Shown: piece after piece, positions 24,656 to 32,916 of the stretch
Layout: every line of letters starts with the position of its first letter
Position numbering within the stretch: position 1 is the first letter of the stretch
From: Paenibacillus caui
GTDB lineage: Bacteria > Bacillota > Bacilli > Paenibacillales > Paenibacillaceae
NCBI RefSeq assembly: GCF_019904135.1
Contig: NZ_JAIOGQ010000026.1
Location: 1 to 64,000 of the forward strand
DNA length: 64,000 nt
Direction of reading: 5' to 3'
Program-made: the position numbers and the translations under genes
The notes under the pieces: model-generated
What the model saw: the letters and a program-made list of their open reading frames with translations, nothing else
The model's database searches: none
What the model was told of the DNA's origin: nothing

Positions 24656-24790
24656 ATGAAAAGAAAATTGGCTTTACTGGCAGTTATATGTAGTTTCGTA
24701 GCGGCCGTAGCAGCTCCAGCTGGTTCTATCTCTGCTGAAGAGTATCCTAACCCTACAGTGATTGCGTTAGGCCATGGCATGGGAAGTTAA
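24656..24790 (+). CDS. Secreted peptide-pheromone precursor, copy 2
   Basis: A 44-aa paralogue of the preceding gene with the same signal peptide and ribosome site. It differs in only three residues: V17A, T37A and T42M. Two of these fall in the last eight residues, giving ALGHGMGS instead of TLGHGTGS. It comes from the tandem duplication and is followed by the terminator. It could be a second signal for the same receptor, a competitor, or dosage amplification. Confidence 0.85.
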   Translation: MKRKLALLAVICSFVAAVAAPAGSISAEEYPNPTVIALGHGMGS

Positions 24791-24801
24791 GCAAAATAGA
24801 A

Positions 24802-24838
24802 GGCATTCCTGGATTTCTGGTTCGGGGGTGCCTTTTTT
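24802..24838 (+). terminator. Terminator of the receptor-pheromone operon
   Basis: GGCATTCC (24802-24809) pairs with GGGGTGCC (24825-24832) through two G-U pairs and is followed by six T. The equivalent place after copy 1 has lost both the matched arm and the T-run. Confidence 0.75.
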
Positions 24839-24917
24839 CATGCACGGGTTGTAAGCAACATCCGGCCTTGGAGCGTCCGCCAGAAGCACCAGCCTTATCT
24901 CCCGCCACAAAACAAAT

Positions 24918-24970
24918 AAGGGGTGTCCCACGGCCATTCAAATGGCATTGGGGCATCCCCTTATATTTTT
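24918..24970. terminator. Bidirectional terminator near pit
   Basis: AAGGGG (24918-24923) pairs with CCCCTT (24957-24962), with further pairing inside and T-rich flanks on both strands. It serves the pit gene on the minus strand and guards against plus-strand readthrough. Confidence 0.7.
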
Positions 24971-25023
24971 ATCTTGAATATGAATGTTCAGCTTGTTGCG
25001 GCTAACTTGGCTGAGGCTGCCGC

Positions 25024-26022
25024 CTACGACCAGCCAAACAGCAATTTATAGAGCAGACCGGCCAGAACCGCGGAGATCGGAATGGTGATGAACCAGGTCA
25101 TGACAATGCGGCCGGCGAGCGACCATCTAACGGCCGAGAAGCGTTTGGCAGCGCCTACGCCAAGGATTGCCGGCGTAATGGCATGCGTGGTGCTGACCGG
25201 AAGGTGCAGCAGCGTAGCCGAGAAAATAACGGATGCGGAAGAAATATCCGCCGCAAAGCCGTTAATCGGCTCGATTTTGAATATTTTCGTGCCCATCGTC
25301 TTGATGATCTTCCAGCCGCCGACGGATGTTCCGAGAGCCATGGAAGCAGCGGCAAAGATTTTGACCCAAAGCGGAACAGTCAGATCCGAAAGCTCCCCTG
25401 AGGTAACGAGGGCAAACGTAATAATCCCCATGGCCTTTTGGGCGTCATTGGTGCCGTGAGTGAACGATTGAAGCGCCGCCGTCAAAATCTGCAGGGTTCG
25501 GAACCCTTTGTTGACGGTATGGGGGCTTCGATTCGCGAAAATGAACTTCAGCACCGTCATGACAATATAACCGACGATAAAGGCGATAATCGGAGACATG
25601 AGCAGGGCTTCCACGATCTCGGTAAATCCGCCCCACTTCACATGATCGGAGCCGGCTCCGACGAAAACGGCCCCTACAAGCGCGCCGATCAGCGCATGGG
25701 AGGAAGATGACGGAATGCCGAAGTACCAGGTGACCAAATTCCAGATAATAGCGGCAAGCAGCGTTGCAATGATAACTTCAAGGCCGTTGTCCATCGTGGA
25801 CGGATCGGCAATTTTGCCGCCGATGGTCTTCGCTACCCCCGTAAACGCGATGGCGCCCAGGAAATTCATCGATGCTGCAAGCAAAATCGCCCTCCGCGGC
25901 GTGAGCGCGCGGGTCGAAACGGAAGTGGCTATCGAGTTCGCCGTATCGTGGAATCCGTTGATAAAATCAAAGGCGAGCGCCAGGATGATGACAACGCCTA
26001 AAATAAGTAGAGTTGTATCCAT
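25024..26022 (-). CDS. pit: PiT-family low-affinity phosphate transporter
   Basis: A 332-aa integral membrane protein that imports metal-phosphate with protons. The N-terminal signature FDFINGFHDTANSIAT and the internal repeat FTHGTNDAQKAMGIITFAL are diagnostic. About ten transmembrane segments. It follows the DUF47 gene by 13 nt, the standard partner arrangement. Confidence 0.93.
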   Translation of the reverse strand: MDTTLLILGVVIILALAFDFINGFHDTANSIATSVSTRALTPRRAILLAASMNFLGAIAFTGVAKTIGGKIADPSTMDNGLEVIIATLLAAIIWNLVTWYFGIPSSSSHALIGALVGAVFVGAGSDHVKWGGFTEIVEALLMSPIIAFIVGYIVMTVLKFIFANRSPHTVNKGFRTLQILTAALQSFTHGTNDAQKAMGIITFALVTSGELSDLTVPLWVKIFAAASMALGTSVGGWKIIKTMGTKIFKIEPINGFAADISSASVIFSATLLHLPVSTTHAITPAILGVGAAKRFSAVRWSLAGRIVMTWFITIPISAVLAGLLYKLLFGWS

Positions 26023-26035
26023 GTATCAAAGCCCC

Positions 26036-26650
26036 TTAAGAATTACGCATTATAATGGATTCCAGCATGTTGGCTACGTGCTCGCAGGCATCGGTCGTTG
26101 TCTCGAGACGCTCGTAGATTTCTTTTTTCTTGATGAGCTCAATCGGGTCGGTTACGGTCTTAAACAGTTCATTAATGCATATCCGAAGCAGGTCATCGCC
26201 TTGATTCTCGAGATCGTTCAGGCGAATGGTATGTTCGCGAATGGCAAGCAGCTTCTTGGAGGACAGCAGATGAACCGCCTTTTGAATTTCATATGCGGAA
26301 GTGCGCAAGATTTCTGCAAACTGCACAATATATTTATCCGGCTTTCCGAGATGATACATATAGAAACGGGATACCGTCGCTTCGAGTCCGTCCATCACAT
26401 CATCCATTGTAGTTGTCAATTCCATAATGTCATCGCGTTCGATCGGCGTAATAAAGGTTTTGTTCAATTCCGTAATAATGGTATGTGTGAAATCATCACA
26501 TTTCCGTTCATACTCTTTCATAGCTTTGGCAAAATCGGAAATGTTGTCGAAATCAGATACATGACCGGCAAAATAGTCAGCAGCCTGTACAATAGCATCC
26601 GCCATATTTTCGAGTGTCTGGAAAAATATATCTTTCTTCTTGACTCTCAC
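26036..26650 (-). CDS. DUF47 (PhoU-like) partner of Pit
   Basis: A 204-aa all-helical PhoU-related protein. Conserved features are the acidic metal-binding repeats (DDFTHTIITELNKTFITPIE; ERDDIMELTTTMDDVMDGLE), as in the DUF47/YkaA family. These proteins modulate the adjacent phosphate transporter. GTG 26650 follows AAAGGGGAT with a suitable spacer. Co-transcribed with pit. Confidence 0.9.
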   Translation of the reverse strand: MRVKKKDIFFQTLENMADAIVQAADYFAGHVSDFDNISDFAKAMKEYERKCDDFTHTIITELNKTFITPIERDDIMELTTTMDDVMDGLEATVSRFYMYHLGKPDKYIVQFAEILRTSAYEIQKAVHLLSSKKLLAIREHTIRLNDLENQGDDLLRICINELFKTVTDPIELIKKKEIYERLETTTDACEHVANMLESIIMRNS

Positions 26651-26859
26651 CTGGATATCCCCTTTTCGTAAAAAGTTTGATAAAATAGCTCGATTGATGA
26701 CAACCTTTGTTATCTTACCAATCTGGAAGACCTATTGTAAAGGCAATGTAAACGTTATATTAAAACTTTCAGTCAATATTCACTTATCATTACCCCAACT
26801 TCACCCTGGTATCCCTGATTTTAGGGGAAACGCTGCTGTTTTTTTCCTATAAGGACATA

Positions 26860-27948
26860 TCAGGAATTTGCGAGAATGTGAACGTGACTATCAAAATCAG
26901 GGCTGTTTGGCACGATGTTGATATAGGTCTTGCCCGGGTAAAAAGGGACCTCTACGCCGTCCTTTACAAAACGGATTACATCATCCTTCTTATGGATCCA
27001 GCGCCCTTCAATGACTTTTCCCCGCTCAAACAGCAGCGCCTCGCCGCCGAGCTCAAGATCGACGCTGAGCCGTCCGACGTCATCCAGCACTTTATGTTCG
27101 GCTCCTATGACCATGACATTTGCCGCCGTCAGGGGCTCCCCGGTGTCATTATCGGCATGGGGCTTGTCCCCGATATAACGGGTGTAGAGCTTTGTTGCGG
27201 GATCGTACTTGTACGAAACCTTGTAGCTGTCCATCAGAAATTTGATCTGTACCCCTTCAGCCGGGCTTCCTTCCGCCAGGTCATCATCCGCATTTCTGAA
27301 AGTATAAGCGGGGACGGACGTATCCTCTGCAGCAAAGCCGAACTTGTCCACGCCTTCGCGCAGTTTTGCCAGATTGGTATACAGGTTATGGGGGGCCTTG
27401 CGCGATTTGTCGCGCCAGAAGTAGGCTCCGGCTCTGCCGATTTCGTCGAGCTCTTCCTTATGCCCGGTCTGCAGGATCGAGTAGGCGTCCGGACTCCCGC
27501 CGGCGTGAACCAGGACGCCGTGATAGCTTTCTCCGATGTCAATCAAATAGGGGCGGATGCTGCGCACCGGTCCCAGCTTTGCGGCTCCGTCCAAGGTGCT
27601 TTGAAAGATGGCGACGAGACGTGTAACCCCGCCTTCCGCCAGCACCTCATATACGATGTCCGCATCGTTAAGGCCGGACTGAGGCCGGGCTGCAGGAGCG
27701 TTATTGATCATTACGGCGATCGGGCGGGCGGTTACTTTCTCTTTGGACGGCAAGCCGGTCAGAGGCGACATATAAGCAGCCTGTTCTGCTGAGGGGGCCT
27801 GGGAAGGAACCGCGGTAGGAACGATAATATCGGACGATTCCGATGGAGCTAGGGCGGGATCCGCCTGTTCCGATCCGCAGGCTGACAGCAGGAGAAGCGA
27901 GGCCGCTGCCGTTATCAAAGTCCACTTTTTCCATGTATAATTGTACAA
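26860..27948 (-). CDS. yerB: YerB-like DUF3048 lipoprotein
   Basis: A lipoprotein of about 362 aa. Signal peptide WKKWTLITAAASLLLLSACG with lipobox LSAC, then the DUF3048 domains (RPIAVMINNAPAARPQSGL; ADIVYEVLAEGGVTR; GPVRSIRPYLIDI). I choose TTG 27948, which has GGAGG eight bases upstream and gives a short basic n-region. The longer frame to 28062 would run through a TATAAT box at 27991-27986 and into an RNA element. Role unknown in general. The domain is found in cell-envelope proteins of spore formers. Confidence 0.87.
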   Translation of the reverse strand: MYNYTWKKWTLITAAASLLLLSACGSEQADPALAPSESSDIIVPTAVPSQAPSAEQAAYMSPLTGLPSKEKVTARPIAVMINNAPAARPQSGLNDADIVYEVLAEGGVTRLVAIFQSTLDGAAKLGPVRSIRPYLIDIGESYHGVLVHAGGSPDAYSILQTGHKEELDEIGRAGAYFWRDKSRKAPHNLYTNLAKLREGVDKFGFAAEDTSVPAYTFRNADDDLAEGSPAEGVQIKFLMDSYKVSYKYDPATKLYTRYIGDKPHADNDTGEPLTAANVMVIGAEHKVLDDVGRLSVDLELGGEALLFERGKVIEGRWIHKKDDVIRFVKDGVEVPFYPGKTYINIVPNSPDFDSHVHILANS

Positions 27949-28049
27949 ATTCGAATCCTCCACTGCTTTTTTGGTGTATTCTCCCATTATAAAGCCTGTC
28001 TTCGCCTGAAGGTAGACCCGAATCAGGAACGGGTGTCTAGCCGGGAGCC

Positions 28050-28252
28050 TAAGAAAAACCATCCAGCAAAATTGGGCCGGACGTTCTTTGCTGTACTATG
28101 TGATACATTTGTGCGTGGGGGAGGGAGTGGGTATAGGGTTCCACCGCTGTTGAAACCGTGTTCTATTGAATTTCTTAATGGTAATAACACGATTTCAAAG
28201 GCGGCTTTTACTTCGAGTTCTCTTCCACTTCTCTTATTCCTTTCCGGTCTTC
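28050..28252 (-). ncRNA. Structured intergenic RNA element, copy B
   Basis: Second copy of the element at 20676-20836. Conserved blocks are 28086-28138 and 28209-28252. Between them lies a different hairpin: 28144-28162 with 28186-28204, 17 of 19 positions pairing on the minus strand including one G-U. The 3' end is a terminator: CGTCCGGC (28083-28076) pairs with GCTGGATG (28067-28060) using two G-U pairs on the minus strand, followed by GTTTTTCTTAG. It ends about 60 nt before the yerB promoter. No convincing small ORF is conserved between copies. Confidence 0.6.
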
Positions 28253-28358
28253 TATCCGATATGTCTCACAAGCAATTTTCCCAAAAAACTTCCAACTGCG
28301 TTTTCACATCTCCCTTTACGATTTAGTACTCTAAAGGATTTAAAGATTCTGATATGCC

Positions 28359-28390
28359 AAATAAAGCTGCATCCTTCACAGGATGCAGCT
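28359..28390 (-). terminator. Terminator of the dioxygenase gene
   Basis: AGCTGCATCC (28365-28374) pairs perfectly with GGATGCAGCT (28381-28390). On the minus strand it is followed by TTATTTG, so it ends transcription from 29209 toward the RNA element. Confidence 0.8.
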
Positions 28391-28414
28391 CTACATTTCA
28401 AGTCTTTATTGTCG

Positions 28415-29209
28415 TCAAATTTCCCCGAGGTCGCTGCCTCCGAACTGCCAGCAATCCAGATTCAGCGCGCCGGGACGTCGTTCCTGGAACAGCCGCTTGG
28501 CTGTACGTTCGTCGTCCGCAGCTCCCATGGCATAAAAAAGCGGGATAAAATGCTCTGCCGCATAAGACGGAACCGCATCGCGCACATTCGGGGCCCGTTT
28601 GTCGTATCGGAACAATTCGGACACATTCCACTTTCCGATTTTGTCGCTAATCCACTGTTCGAAGGCTTCCACCTCCGGCAACGGACCGCCTTGACTCGGA
28701 AAACGCAAATTGTGGACAAGGGCTCCGCTGCCAATAATAAGCACGCCCTTCTCTCTCAGCGGCGCCAGCATTCGTCCGATATCATACTGCTCGGAGGGAG
28801 AACGCTTGGAATCGACCGAAAGCTCCAATACGGGAACTTCCGTATCCGGATAAAGCTTTTTAAGCACGACCCAGGCACCGTGATCAATTCCGCGATCCGG
28901 TACAGCGCGGTACTTCAGATTGCCCTGCAGGAACAAGCTCTGAACCAATCCGCCAAGCTCCCGGTCACCAGAAAAGGAGTAGCGGATATTGTATAGCTCC
29001 TCCGGGTACCCGTAATAATCATGGATAGCTTCATAATGATCATTGTCGGTAAGCAGCTGCTGCGGATCATCCCAATGCGCCGAGAAGATCAAGACGGCCC
29101 TTGGAACAGGCAGGCGACGGCCCAGCCGCTTCAAAAAAGCGGTATATGCGCTTTCTTCAAGTGCGAGCATCGGTGAACCATGCGCGATAAATAAGGATGG
29201 CATCGTCAT
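28415..29209 (-). CDS. LigB-type extradiol dioxygenase (DODA family)
   Basis: A 264-aa class III extradiol ring-cleavage dioxygenase. Iron-ligand and active-site motifs are present: AHGSPM (His near residue 10), SAHWDDPQQ (His near 45), DHGAWVVLKKLYP and GSGALVHNLR. It may open catechol-type rings, and bacterial members are often annotated 4,5-DOPA dioxygenase. ATG 29209 follows GGAGG by 8 nt. The GTG at 29218 overlaps that ribosome site. Monocistronic. Confidence 0.88.
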   Translation of the reverse strand: MTMPSLFIAHGSPMLALEESAYTAFLKRLGRRLPVPRAVLIFSAHWDDPQQLLTDNDHYEAIHDYYGYPEELYNIRYSFSGDRELGGLVQSLFLQGNLKYRAVPDRGIDHGAWVVLKKLYPDTEVPVLELSVDSKRSPSEQYDIGRMLAPLREKGVLIIGSGALVHNLRFPSQGGPLPEVEAFEQWISDKIGKWNVSELFRYDKRAPNVRDAVPSYAAEHFIPLFYAMGAADDERTAKRLFQERRPGALNLDCWQFGGSDLGEI

Positions 29210-29285
29210 CCGGGCCACCTCCTTATCCCTTGATAGTGTATATATAGTTATTGTATCTCTTCCGGGGCTTTTTTACCACTTGAAG

Positions 29286-29329
29286 ACAGAAAAGGCGACG
29301 TCACCTCTGAAGCAGGTGGAACGCCGCCT
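29286..29329 (-). terminator. Terminator of the hydrolase gene
   Basis: On the minus strand a GGCG...CGCC outer stem with a CACCT/AGGTG inner stem is followed by TTTTCTGTC, 45 nt after the hydrolase stop. Confidence 0.55.
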
Positions 29330-29373
29330 ATGCATATCACTTTTTGTCCGATATCCCTTATATCCCCATATCC

Positions 29374-30204
29374 TTAAATCATCCAGTGCTGCCACTCGGT
29401 CTGAGCGGCTTCCTGGCCGTCCAGCCATTCTTTCGTAACCTTGAGAAGATGAGCCCGGTGATCTCCATCCGAAAAGGTGTGGCCTGCCTGAAAAATAATT
29501 TCCTTGTCGCAGCGGCCCTCCGGACGGATCCAAAAGACCTTCTGAAACAGAAATGCATAATCGACAGGAATAACATCATCCGATGTCCCGTGTACAACGA
29601 GCACATTGCCGGCAAATTTCGCCGCCTCCTGGAACGGCTGGAACAAGGCCAGCGATTCGAAAAAGACCGGCGTGAACTCATACCCCAAATAATCCGCATG
29701 TCCGTATTGCACCGCATCGTCGTAAACTTTCCGTTCGGTAATCTTGACGATGTCGTTGAACGGATAGCCGACAGCGGACCAGAGGACGAGGTTCTTTACC
29801 CGCCGGTCGGAAGCCGCCGTCAGAAGAGCTACGGCTCCGCCCAGACTGTGGCCGATCAATGTCACCTGGGTAGGATCGATATCGCATGCGCTCATGCCAT
29901 AATCCAGCACAGCCTTCGTCTGTGAAATCATGGATTCGATCCCTTCGCGGCCGTAATCGCCGCTGCTCTCTCCGCAGCCTATATAATCGAAGCGGACAAC
30001 CAAATATCCCGAGGAGGCAAGCTCTCTGGCCGTCTTTACGAAGAGGCGGTCTACCCCGATCCGGCTCCCCACGAATCCGTGGCAAATGAGCACGAGCGGA
30101 ACACGATTTTTGCAGCGGCCTTCCTTCCTGACATTTCCGGCCGGGTAATGAATGCTTGCCGCAATCGTTTCCTTCCCGTGTTGAATGGAGATTTGACGTT
30201 CCAT
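29374..30204 (-). CDS. Alpha/beta hydrolase (esterase-like)
   Basis: A 276-aa serine hydrolase. The oxyanion motif is CHGFVGSR, the nucleophile elbow GHSLGG carries the catalytic serine near residue 133, the acid is in HGTSDDVIP, and the histidine is in AGHTFSD. The sequence pattern resembles cinnamoyl/feruloyl esterases and short-chain esterases of Firmicutes. ATG 30204 follows AAGGAGG with a normal spacer. Substrate unknown. Confidence 0.87.
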   Translation of the reverse strand: MERQISIQHGKETIAASIHYPAGNVRKEGRCKNRVPLVLICHGFVGSRIGVDRLFVKTARELASSGYLVVRFDYIGCGESSGDYGREGIESMISQTKAVLDYGMSACDIDPTQVTLIGHSLGGAVALLTAASDRRVKNLVLWSAVGYPFNDIVKITERKVYDDAVQYGHADYLGYEFTPVFFESLALFQPFQEAAKFAGNVLVVHGTSDDVIPVDYAFLFQKVFWIRPEGRCDKEIIFQAGHTFSDGDHRAHLLKVTKEWLDGQEAAQTEWQHWMI

Positions 30205-30371
30205 TTTACTGCCTCCTTCGTAAAAACCTTCTATAATCTGATAAATCCGATTAGTTTAATTGTAATTTGAATATTACCATTCTGCTCTTTCCTTGTCAAT
30301 GCAACTTTCCTTCATCATATACCGTCGGAAGGGTATTGAAAGGTGTTAAATCTCACAGGAGGCTTTTAACG

Positions 30372-31310
30372 ATGAAAAAAAAGACGATCTACCTCTTAAG
30401 CACCGCAGCATTGGCGATTTCCCTGGAACAGTCCGCAATTCTCGCTTTGGCCGCGCCTGCCGGCCAGGCAGGAACCGTAATCACCCAGGCCCAAACGGCA
30501 AGCGTGACTTCCGGCAGCCAAACCTACAACACTTTCGAAGCGCTGCTGAAAAAGTCCGGGCAGCTGCCAAAGGCCGTGGTCTACCTCCAGCAGAATATTT
30601 CCAAGGCCAAAGCCTATGAAGCGTCCCTGATGACGCTCCATCTGGAGAACGCGCAAAAGAAGCAGCTTCTGTCCATGCAGAACCGGCTCGGAACTCCATC
30701 CGTACAATCCCAGATTGCCAAATTGTACAAACGTGGCGACACCTTTGCCGCCCTTGGCGCACGAACCCGGAATTCCTCTCTCCGCCAGCTCTTGAGCGAG
30801 GCCGAGGCCAGCGGATACAAGCTGGAAACGGCGGAAGGATTCTTTTTCCCCATTCTGGATTATGAAAAATACGCTTCCTTTCGTCCCTATGTAACGGCTG
30901 ACATCCGGTCTTATATCGATATTATGGCGGAAGAGTCGAAGCAGGCGCCGGCCAAGGATGGCGCTCTGGTCATAGGATATCAGCAGATCGTAACGCGAGC
31001 GCTCGCCCAGGAGAGCTTTATCCTGAAATATCCGAACTCCAACCGGATTTCCCAGGTCAAAGGCTTGTTTAAGAACTACAACTTGTATACTTTCTACGGA
31101 CTGAACAATACTCCGCTGTTTGATTATGTTACCAAGCAAATGCAGCCTAACGCCAAGAAGGGGTATATGGCCGTTCTTTCCCGCAGCAAGGTCGAAGCAA
31201 GCCCTTATTTAACGCAGCTCTCCGCCTTTATGAGTGTAGCCAACGACAACGATTACAAATTGACGGATGAAGTTGAACAATACCGCGATGAAAATATTCC
31301 CGAGAATTAA
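30372..31310 (+). CDS. Secreted protein of unknown function
   Basis: A 312-aa exported protein: signal peptide MKKKTIYLLSTAALAISLEQ with likely cleavage after LALAAPA, then a helical Gln/Lys/Leu-rich body. I do not recognise the family and no catalytic motif is visible. ATG 30372 has AGGAGG eight to nine bases upstream. The longer frame to 30267 is not needed. It stands alone between divergent hydrolase and ABC genes and ends at its own terminator. Confidence 0.75.
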   Translation: MKKKTIYLLSTAALAISLEQSAILALAAPAGQAGTVITQAQTASVTSGSQTYNTFEALLKKSGQLPKAVVYLQQNISKAKAYEASLMTLHLENAQKKQLLSMQNRLGTPSVQSQIAKLYKRGDTFAALGARTRNSSLRQLLSEAEASGYKLETAEGFFFPILDYEKYASFRPYVTADIRSYIDIMAEESKQAPAKDGALVIGYQQIVTRALAQESFILKYPNSNRISQVKGLFKNYNLYTFYGLNNTPLFDYVTKQMQPNAKKGYMAVLSRSKVEASPYLTQLSAFMSVANDNDYKLTDEVEQYRDENIPEN

Positions 31311-31352
31311 GAGATCAACGAAAAAGCCGCCTGCTTTGGAGCATGGGCGCTG

Positions 31353-31398
31353 AAAAAGGCCTTGATTTTTCTACTTAGTAGAAGATCGAGGCTTTTTC
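31353..31398 (+). terminator. Terminator of the secreted-protein gene
   Basis: A long hairpin with arms AAAAAGGC...GGCTTTTT-like and inner TTCTAC/GTAGAA, followed by a T-run. It separates the secreted protein from the ABC cluster. Confidence 0.75.
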
Positions 31399-31474
31399 AT
31401 ATTCTTAATCCTTATAAAATCCTTAGAATCATCCTTTAAAGTAAATGCCAGAACAAATGAAAAGGATGAACGCT

Positions 31475-32182
31475 ATGGACCAAATTATTTTACAGACCAA
31501 AAATCTGTGCAAAACGTTCAATAACCAGCAGGTGGTCAACAACGTGTCTCTCTCCATCCGGGAAAATTCCGTCTATGGCCTGCTTGGCCCGAACGGAGCC
31601 GGGAAATCGACAACGCTGAAGATGTTAACCGGGATGCTCCGGCCAACCTCCGGCGAAATCCTGATTCACGGCCGTCCCTGGACTCGGAGAGACCTTTCCC
31701 ATATTGGTGCGCTGATCGAATCTCCGCCCTTGTATGAAAATTTGACGGCAAGAGAAAATCTGAAAGTCCGCGCCACTTTATTGGGCCTACCTGATTCCCG
31801 TATTGAAGAAGTGCTGAAAATCGTCGATTTGGACCATACAGGAAAAAAACGTTCCGGGCAGTTCTCTATGGGCATGAAACAACGTCTCGGCATTGCGATC
31901 GCCCTATTGAACAATCCCAAACTGCTGATATTGGATGAACCGACGAACGGGCTTGATCCCATCGGCATTCAGGAGCAGCGCGAATTGATTCGCTCCTTCC
32001 CGCAGCAGGGAATCACGGTTATACTCTCCAGCCATATCCTGTCCGAAGTAGAGCAAATCGCCGATCATATCGGCATTATTGCCGGCGGAGCGTTAGGATA
32101 CCAGGATGCCGTTACCCCAGGGCAGGATCTGGAAGCCTTGTTCATGCAGATTGTAAGCCAAAACCGGAAAGGCGGTGAATAA
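31475..32182 (+). CDS. Lantibiotic-immunity-type ABC transporter ATPase
   Basis: A 235-aa ATPase of the BcrA/NisF family. Walker A GPNGAGKSTT, signature FSMGMKQRLGIA, Walker B LLILDEPTNGLDP. The Q-loop region reads GALIESPPLYENLTARENL, as in lantibiotic-protection ATPases. ATG 31475 has AAAAGGATG upstream and is preferred to 31445. Overlaps the next permease gene by 8 nt. Its job would be to pump a peptide antibiotic off the membrane. Confidence 0.86.
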   Translation: MDQIILQTKNLCKTFNNQQVVNNVSLSIRENSVYGLLGPNGAGKSTTLKMLTGMLRPTSGEILIHGRPWTRRDLSHIGALIESPPLYENLTARENLKVRATLLGLPDSRIEEVLKIVDLDHTGKKRSGQFSMGMKQRLGIAIALLNNPKLLILDEPTNGLDPIGIQEQRELIRSFPQQGITVILSSHILSEVEQIADHIGIIAGGALGYQDAVTPGQDLEALFMQIVSQNRKGGE

Positions 32183-32915
32183 TATGCTGCATGTTGAAGC
32201 CGCAGAATACCTGAAGCTGAAACGTACGTTCACCAAAAAACTGATTTGGCTTGCTCCCCTTGTAACCATGTTGCTGTGCGCCGGGCTGGGGGTAAGCAGC
32301 CTGTTCCAAAGCGGCAGTTACAACTGGTGGTACTCGATGATGCTGCCGGGAGCGCTTACGCTAATCTGTGCGGGAGTTCTTCAAAAAGACGGGAAGAAGC
32401 TGAACTACCGGGCTATCCTCGGATTGCCGGTTCGTCCGTCCCGGTTTTGGATTGGGAAAATCGGGGTTGCCGTACGCCTTTTGCTCACTTCCTCGATTGT
32501 GTTCTTTGCTGGCGTAACGTTGGGCGGCTTTGTGTTCACAAGCACCATTCCTTTCGCAAACAGCGCTGCGGGAAGCCTGCTGCTCTTTATAACCTTTTTG
32601 TGGCAGATTCCGCTGTGCCTGTTTCTCACCGAACGACTGGGCATGTTTGCAACGCTGATCATCAACCTTGCGGGTTATGTAGCATGCGGCATTTTCTCCG
32701 CACAATCTTCATTATGGTGGGCTCTGCCTTACGCCATCCCCAGCCGGCTCATGTGCCCGGTTATAGGGGTGCTTCCCAATGGGCTGCCGGTTCCGGCCGG
32801 CGATCCGCTGCTGGACAAAAGCGTTATCCTTCCCGGCATCATCATTTCGGTGTTCCTGTTTGTTGTGCTGTCGCTGCTCACCGCCTGGTCGTTCCGAAAT
32901 CGGGAGGTCAAGTAA
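32175..32915 (+). CDS. Lantibiotic-immunity-type ABC permease (MutE/EpiE-like)
   Basis: A 246-aa membrane protein with about six hydrophobic segments, opening with AAEYLKLKRTFTKKLIWLAP, a typical start of lantibiotic-protection permeases. The loop with LGLPVRPSRFWIGKIGVAV is also characteristic. Overlaps the ATPase gene by 8 nt and is 1 nt from the second permease. It pairs with the next gene product as a heterodimer. Confidence 0.82.
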   Translation: MNNMLHVEAAEYLKLKRTFTKKLIWLAPLVTMLLCAGLGVSSLFQSGSYNWWYSMMLPGALTLICAGVLQKDGKKLNYRAILGLPVRPSRFWIGKIGVAVRLLLTSSIVFFAGVTLGGFVFTSTIPFANSAAGSLLLFITFLWQIPLCLFLTERLGMFATLIINLAGYVACGIFSAQSSLWWALPYAIPSRLMCPVIGVLPNGLPVPAGDPLLDKSVILPGIIISVFLFVVLSLLTAWSFRNREVK

Positions 32916-32916
32916 T

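Larger units (their letters stand above)
24401..24830. repeat. Tandem ~215-bp duplication of the pheromone gene
   Basis: The unit 24401-24616 (receptor 3' end, ribosome site, peptide gene, trailer) is repeated head to tail at 24617-24830. The copies differ by six bases within the 135-bp peptide gene and by one base in the leader. The junction falls in the trailer, so only the second copy keeps its terminator. Confidence 0.9.

Noticed and set aside
27949-28062. N-terminal extension of the yerB frame
   Set aside because: It would run through a TATAAT box and the RNA terminator. The TTG at 27948 has the ribosome site and gives a normal lipoprotein signal.
28209-28414. Short minus-strand ORFs inside RNA copy B
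   Set aside because: A one-base indel between copies destroys any shared frame, so coding is not conserved.
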